37,553 nucleotides of DNA from an uncultured Muribaculaceae bacterium. Lineage in GTDB: Bacteria > Bacteroidota > Bacteroidia > Bacteroidales > Muribaculaceae. The notes below the pieces were generated by a model that saw only the letters and a program-made list of their open reading frames with translations, did no database searches and had not been told where the DNA came from. This document shows, one piece after another, positions 33,682 through 37,553 of the stretch. The position numbers and the translations under genes are program-made. Each line of letters begins with the position of its first letter. Position 1 is the stretch's first letter. The stretch spans positions 1 through 37,553 of the forward strand of contig CAJTMY010000026.1 of NCBI GenBank assembly GCA_910577355.1, read 5' to 3'.

Positions 33682-34521
33682 ATGAAAATCATAGCAGAAA
33701 GCAGCAGCACCCGCACCGAATGGGCCATCGTAGATGGCACGCAGGTAGTGGAGCATGCCTTCACTACCGGTCTCAATCCATATTTTCAATCGAGGCGCGA
33801 ACTCTCGCACAGCATACGCCTCGAGCTTCCTGAAGCATTCTTCCGCCGCCGATGGTCGCATGTCTATTTCTACGGTGCCGGATGCGCCAATCAGGAGAAG
33901 AACAAGATAATGCAGTCATCGCTTGTGGCGCAGTTCCGCACCCCGGTATCTGTGGAGAGTGACCTGCTTGGCGCTGCCCGCGGCCTGCTTGTTCGCAAGC
34001 CGGGATTGGCGTGCATCATCGGCACAGGCTCCAACTCCTGCCTCTACGACGGCCATGAGATTGTGCGCAATGTTCCTCCATTGGGTTACATATTAGGCGA
34101 CGAGGGATCGAGCGCTTATCTCGGCAAGGTATTCATTGCCGACATGCTCAAGGGTATCGCGCCGAAGGATCTCACCCAGATATTTTTTGAAAAATACAGC
34201 GTCACCCACAACATGCTGATGGACGAGATATACACCAATACCCTGCCATCCCGCTCGCTGGCCAAATACGGCATGTTTCTGGCCGACTGCCTCGACAATG
34301 CATATGTCTATCAGACGGTATACGGAGGCTTCATGCGGTTCTTCCTGCGCAATCTCTCGGCCTACGACTATACATCGTATCCCGTGTGCGTTGTTGGAGC
34401 CGCCGCTGTAAAATTCCGCCCGGTACTCGAATGTGCCGCACGCGACTTTGGCATCGATATTGCCAAAGTGATACCCAACTCTCTACCGGGCATAATCGAA
34501 TACCACGCACAAGATGATTGA
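33682..34521 (+). CDS. BadF/NagK-like kinase (ASKHA fold), divergent motif
   Basis: A 279-residue protein of the BadF/BadG/N-acetylglucosamine kinase group of the actin-like ATPase superfamily. Visible elements are a phosphate-1 region ESSSTRTEW (6-14), the catalytic-type D94 (ESDLLGAAR), phosphate-2 GTGSNS (114-119), and LGDEGS (138-143). A C-terminal VVGAAAVKF adenosine-like motif lies near 237-245. In the Bacteroidota relatives I remember, the first motif is DSGSTKTDW; here D, G, K and D are replaced by E, S, R and E. Substrate could be N-acetylglucosamine or another sugar; it is not proven. The stop overlaps ruvA by eight bases, so the two are coupled. Confidence 0.82.
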   Translation: MKIIAESSSTRTEWAIVDGTQVVEHAFTTGLNPYFQSRRELSHSIRLELPEAFFRRRWSHVYFYGAGCANQEKNKIMQSSLVAQFRTPVSVESDLLGAARGLLVRKPGLACIIGTGSNSCLYDGHEIVRNVPPLGYILGDEGSSAYLGKVFIADMLKGIAPKDLTQIFFEKYSVTHNMLMDEIYTNTLPSRSLAKYGMFLADCLDNAYVYQTVYGGFMRFFLRNLSAYDYTSYPVCVVGAAAVKFRPVLECAARDFGIDIAKVIPNSLPGIIEYHAQDD

Positions 34522-35104
34522 AGCCATCACCGGCCGCATAGCGGCACTCAATCCGGCAGCCGTCACTGTCGAGACTGCAGGCGGCGTAGCCTACCTGCTC
34601 AATATATCGCTCGCCACATTCACACACCTCGAAGGCATGGAGAGCGTACGCCTGTTGGTACATGAATCGATACGCGAGGATACGTGGACGCTCTATGGTT
34701 TCTTTGATGAGGAGGAGCGGGAGCTTTTCCGCGCGCTCGTCGGTGTATCGGGTGTGGGCGCATCCTCTGCACGCATGATACTGTCGGCGTTCAATGCCGC
34801 CGACATACGCAACGCCATCGCTGCGGGAGATGCCAAGTTGCTCAAAAGCGTGAAAGGAATAGGTGCCAAAACCGCCGAGCGCATAATCGTTGATCTTAAA
34901 GACAAGATAAAGGCGGTAGCCGATATGCCGGTAGCCCCGGGCGGCATCGAACTGTCGAACAATGTGGCCGAAGAAGCTCTCGAGGCATTGGTGATACTCG
35001 GCTTCCAACGGCAGGCGTCGCAAAAGGCACTGAAAAAGCTGTTCGACAACGAGCCGGATCTTACGGTAGAGCAAGCCGTAAAGAAGGCTATGAAAATGAT
35101 TTAA
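34514..35104 (+). CDS. ruvA: Holliday junction helicase subunit RuvA
   Basis: RuvA binds four-way junctions as a tetramer and loads the RuvB motor for branch migration. The 196 residues fit the family. The N-terminal OB domain covers 1-64. Two helix-hairpin-helix motifs follow: LVGVSGVGASSARMIL (about 76-91) and VKGIGAKTAERIIVDL (about 112-127). The C-terminal RuvB-contacting domain (about 150-196) ends KKAMKMI. The ATG at 34514 lies inside the end of the kinase gene (8 bases shared). ruvB and ruvC are not in the window. Confidence 0.97.
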   Translation: MIEAITGRIAALNPAAVTVETAGGVAYLLNISLATFTHLEGMESVRLLVHESIREDTWTLYGFFDEEERELFRALVGVSGVGASSARMILSAFNAADIRNAIAAGDAKLLKSVKGIGAKTAERIIVDLKDKIKAVADMPVAPGGIELSNNVAEEALEALVILGFQRQASQKALKKLFDNEPDLTVEQAVKKAMKMI

Positions 35105-35119
35105 TAACAGCTTTGCACA

Positions 35120-35208
35120 GTAGGGACGCGATTAATCGCGTCCGCGCCCGGATGGACAACGGCCTGATTGACATTGCTTTTAGCGGACGCGATTAATCGC
35201 ATCCCTAC
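35120..35208. repeat. Paired palindromes forming an inverted repeat
   Basis: Two 26-base arms, 35120-35145 and 35183-35208, are reverse complements with one mismatch and enclose 37 bases. Each arm contains a palindromic core: GGACGCGATTAATCGCGTCC in the left arm, and the same with one base changed in the right. The 89-base unit lies between ruvA and the terminator of the next gene. It looks like a small non-coding repeat element (REP or MITE type) that may recur elsewhere in the genome; copy number cannot be seen from one window. Confidence 0.75.
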
Positions 35209-35275
35209 CTCATGTTATATTATGACACACCCACTTGAAATTCAACATATCAGCTTGACTGAAGGGCCAAAAACA

Positions 35276-35309
35276 GCAGATGCGCCGCTATCAATCGCGG
35301 CGCATCTGC
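35276..35309 (-). terminator. Terminator of the TPR/OmpA-like lipoprotein gene
   Basis: A perfect 13-pair GC-rich stem (35276-35288 with 35297-35309) has an eight-base loop. Read on the minus strand it runs into TGTTTTTGG. On the plus strand it is followed by ATTATTT, so it may also stop ruvA readthrough. Confidence 0.82.
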
Positions 35310-35331
35310 ATTATTTCATATGAGGATTGTA

Positions 35332-37023
35332 TCAGTTGAGGGCTTTGCTGAGGTTGAATCCGTTGAATTCAAGATCCTTGCGGGCCTTGTCGGCCATCTT
35401 GCTGTCGAGGCGGATAGCCTGGCGCAGGTTGGTGTTGAGCATCGACTCATTGTTGGTGCGGGCACCGAGAACGGCCATCAGATAGTATGTGGTGGCGTCG
35501 GGTGTGCTGATGCCGGCAAGTGTCTGCTTGGCCTTGCTGTAATCCTTGGTGAGGATCTGGGCGAGGGCGGCATTGTTGCTCTTGCTGTCGCCGAATGCGC
35601 GGACTGCGGCGGCATTGTCGCCGGTCTTGAGATAGTATACACCGAGAGCATCGTTGAGGGCGCTTACGCCGGCAGCCGAGCCGAAGCGCTGGTTGGCGCG
35701 GTCATACTTGCCGTTGAGCAGGTCGATGAGACCGAGGTTCATGGCAGGTTCGTTGTTGCCGGCAGGGGCAAGCTGTGCGGCCTTTTCGAATGACTTCTGT
35801 GCGCCGGTGTAGTTGCGTGCGATATACTGTGTCATGCCGAGGTCGTTCCATGTACGGTAATCGTTGGGGAACTGGCGTGTGGCGGTCTCATAGATCTTCA
35901 TGCGTGTGGCGTTGTCGTCGGTGAGAGTGGCGGCATAGAGGAGCTCCTCGATATTGAGAGCCGAGGGATTGGTGGCGGCAAGGGCGCTGATTTCCTTGTC
36001 GCTCTTACCTATCACATTGATGGAGGCAGTGATACGCGAGTAGCGGAGCTGAGGCAGGATTTGGTCGGCAAGCTGCTCGAACACGTTGGAGAGGTTGCGG
36101 ATCTCACGTTCGCGCTGCTCGGGATCCTTATACATCGAGAGGACGCTGAGGATAAGATCCTTGTCCTGGATGTTGCTCTGCGACACGAGGCGCTGGAAAC
36201 CTTCCCAGTCTTCGGGAGTGAACTGTGCGGTGAGCTCGCCGAACTCGGTAATCTTGTCTTTCTTGAGCTGACCCTGCAGATAGGACGTGGTGTTCTTCTC
36301 ACGGTTGGCAGCAAGACGCTCGTTGATGTCGAGACCGCCGTCGGGCGAAGCGTACGACTGGATGTTGAGTTCTTCGATAACACGGGCCGAATCGCCGGCG
36401 GCGGCGAGGATTTCCTTGCGGAGCTCAACCATGGCGTCGGTATTGAGCTGATTGGCGCGGATATTGGCCTGATTGATCAGGAACATGATGTCGGCGGCAT
36501 ATTTCTCGTTGATTATACGCTGGAAGCCGTCGGCAGCGAGTGCGGGATTTACAGTGGCGGCATCGGCCATGGCAGCTGTAGCAATCACACCGTCGGCCAC
36601 CTTGACGCGTGGAAGCACATACTGCTTCTTGCCTTGTGTGACGGTAAAGGCAAGCTCAAGCTCGCTCTTTGCCATCTCAGGCACGTAGGCAAAGCGTGCG
36701 GGTACGGTGAATGTGCCTCCGTATTCATAGGAAACTACCGGAGCGTTGCCACGCACTTTCTCGCCTTGGAACGAATAGGGCTGCGAAGCTGTTTCCGTGC
36801 CATTGTACACCAGATAAGGGGTCACTGTCACCTCTGCATTCTTGAGAAAGAACTTGGCCGGTACGCGGGCTGTTATCTGTGCCGGAACGTTCTGTCCTAC
36901 AACTTCAAGCGGATTGGGGTTGACTGTAAAGTTGTCGGCGCTGAACTGCCCGAGTTTCTTGCCGCACGAAGAGAGTGCGAGAGCAGTGCCGAGAGCGACG
37001 ACATAGCATACTTTGCATTTCAT
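35332..37023 (-). CDS. TPR-repeat lipoprotein with OmpA-like segment
   Basis: A 563-residue lipoprotein. The signal ends in LSSC with the lipidated cysteine at 20. Residues about 30-140 look like beta-rich Ig-like domains. A segment at about 170-260 resembles an OmpA-type peptidoglycan-binding domain: IQSYASPDG (221-229) and LAANREKNTTSYL (237-249). The C-terminal part (about 380-540) contains TPR-like helices such as FPNDYRTWNDLGMTQYIARN and AQKSFEKAAQLAP. It probably links the outer membrane to the cell wall and scaffolds partners; the exact role is unknown. Cys and Trp are scarce in the mature part. It is a single-gene unit with a canonical promoter and terminator, which suggests solid expression. 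Confidence 0.75.
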   Translation of the reverse strand: MKCKVCYVVALGTALALSSCGKKLGQFSADNFTVNPNPLEVVGQNVPAQITARVPAKFFLKNAEVTVTPYLVYNGTETASQPYSFQGEKVRGNAPVVSYEYGGTFTVPARFAYVPEMAKSELELAFTVTQGKKQYVLPRVKVADGVIATAAMADAATVNPALAADGFQRIINEKYAADIMFLINQANIRANQLNTDAMVELRKEILAAAGDSARVIEELNIQSYASPDGGLDINERLAANREKNTTSYLQGQLKKDKITEFGELTAQFTPEDWEGFQRLVSQSNIQDKDLILSVLSMYKDPEQREREIRNLSNVFEQLADQILPQLRYSRITASINVIGKSDKEISALAATNPSALNIEELLYAATLTDDNATRMKIYETATRQFPNDYRTWNDLGMTQYIARNYTGAQKSFEKAAQLAPAGNNEPAMNLGLIDLLNGKYDRANQRFGSAAGVSALNDALGVYYLKTGDNAAAVRAFGDSKSNNAALAQILTKDYSKAKQTLAGISTPDATTYYLMAVLGARTNNESMLNTNLRQAIRLDSKMADKARKDLEFNGFNLSKALN

Positions 37024-37059
37024 AATTGTGATGATAAAGATGTTGTAATATATCTATCG

Positions 37060-37091
37060 CAAAATTACTCAAAATTTCACCATATTGCAAA
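37060..37091 (-). promoter_or_regulatory. Promoter of the TPR/OmpA-like lipoprotein gene
   Basis: On the minus strand TTTG (37088-37091) and TAATTTTG (37060-37067, then C) are 20 bases apart, both exact consensus matches. The leader to the ATG (37023) would be about 33 bases. Confidence 0.85.
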
Positions 37092-37236
37092 GGTTTTAAG
37101 ATTTTTTATTTAACAAAAATCTTATCGGCGCGGCCTGCGCTGCGGCGTATGCAGCATCCCAGTGTCAGCATGGACACTCTCACGCCCTGCATTGTGTAAA
37201 ATTCTGTATTACAGTCATGACAGCGCCAAACAAAAA

Positions 37237-37280
37237 ATCCGTGTAATCCGTGTGGGGCAAAAATTCGCGTAATTCGTATC
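37237..37280. repeat. Two tandem pairs of degenerate 9-mers
   Basis: ATCCGTGTA and ATCCGTGTG (37237-37254) are followed eight bases later by ATTCGCGTA and ATTCGTATC (37263-37280). These are related units in the 242-base gap between the two divergent genes at 37023 and 37334. Apart from the two promoters nothing else is recognised there. Confidence 0.45.
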
Positions 37281-37318
37281 CGATCCCAAAAACACAACGA
37301 GGCAGCCGCAAAGTATCG

Positions 37319-37326
37319 TACCTTTG
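37319..37326 (+). promoter_or_regulatory. -7 promoter box of the last gene
   Basis: TACCTTTG (37319-37326, then C), preceded by TCG as at several other promoters here, lies seven bases before the ATG at 37334. No -33 TTG is seen. The transcript would be nearly leaderless. Confidence 0.6.
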
Positions 37327-37333
37327 CAGCGTC

Positions 37334-37553
37334 ATGAAACACTACGCCCCCATCAACACCACCATCTACCTCCGCTCGTTCACCGCATGGTACGAGCGCG
37401 TCTACGGCGCCGACCGCGCCCGCGCGTTGCCCCGCAACCTCATCCTCGCCCTCGAGATGATGCGCCTGCGCAGCCCCCTGCGCTCAGTCCGCCTTCTCGT
37501 CCACGACCCGTCGGGCGCCACCGGCCCCCACCTGCTCGCCTACCTCCGGTGGT
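37334..37553 (+). CDS. Unrecognised gene, cut by the window edge
   Basis: A reading frame opens with ATG at 37334 and stays open for 73 codons to the window end. The translation begins MKHYAPINTTIYLRSFTAWY and is rich in Arg, Leu and Ala. Third codon positions are strongly biased to C (GCC, CGC, CTC, ATC, ACC), more than in neighbouring genes, which supports coding. I recognise no domain. There is no signal peptide. The promoter box seven bases upstream supports the start. Confidence 0.55.
   Translation, partial: MKHYAPINTTIYLRSFTAWYERVYGADRARALPRNLILALEMMRLRSPLRSVRLLVHDPSGATGPHLLAYLRW

Noticed and set aside
1..37553. CRISPR arrays, insertion sequences, prophage or integrase genes
   Set aside because: No regularly spaced repeats, transposase or phage-like proteins were seen on either strand.

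Overview
The window is an accessory-free stretch of a Bacteroidota chromosome, most likely order Bacteroidales and plausibly Muribaculaceae. Three things point there. Promoters carry the Bacteroidota -7 box TAnnTTTG, here nearly always followed by C. Ribosome binding sites are not recognisable. The gene content includes a GldB-like lipoprotein, a DUF4835 (PorD-like) protein, a Wzi-type outer membrane protein and a CoaBC with PAMD in place of PAMN. I see no rRNA, CRISPR array, prophage, insertion sequence or integrase.

Layout. At 0.1-1.7 kb lies an ECF sigma factor, a single-span membrane protein in the anti-sigma position and a CpxP/Spy-like periplasmic protein, closed by a terminator. At 1.7-7.4 kb, on the minus strand, GldB-like lipoprotein, DnaG primase and PriA helicase form a tight operon. 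At 7.5-9.6 kb are a cell wall amidase and an MCE/MlaD-like lipid transport protein. DnaA follows at 9.9-11.3 kb between two long intergenic regions; the downstream one holds a candidate small RNA. At 11.7-14.4 kb are an AGCS amino acid:cation symporter and a FtsX/LolC-E-like permease, then rsfS and ftsH to 17.0 kb. The translation operon thrS-infC-rpmI-rplT occupies 17.1-20.4 kb. The replication and repair run dnaN, DEDDh exonuclease, coaBC, DUF4835, recN, rlmB extends to 27.0 kb and contains three consecutive 4-base start/stop overlaps. Then come a Wzi-family protein with a small lipoprotein, a convergent aminotransferase, an initiator tRNA with its own promoter and terminator, a PBP1A-type peptidoglycan synthase, a convergent ferritin, a BadF/NagK-like kinase with ruvA, a TPR/OmpA-like lipoprotein on the minus strand, and the start of an unrecognised gene cut by the window edge.

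Functionally this is mostly housekeeping: replication initiation and elongation (DnaA, DnaN, DnaG, PriA), repair (RecN, RuvA), translation (ThrS, IF-3, L35, L20, RsfS, RlmB, initiator tRNA) and envelope work (amidase, PBP1A, MCE protein, FtsH, permease, Wzi-like). I did not find a clearly new multi-gene system. The items most worth a second look are the small-RNA candidate after dnaA, the sigma/membrane/CpxP-like trio, the paired palindromes after ruvA, the thrS promoter nested in a terminator, and the near-leaderless promoters.
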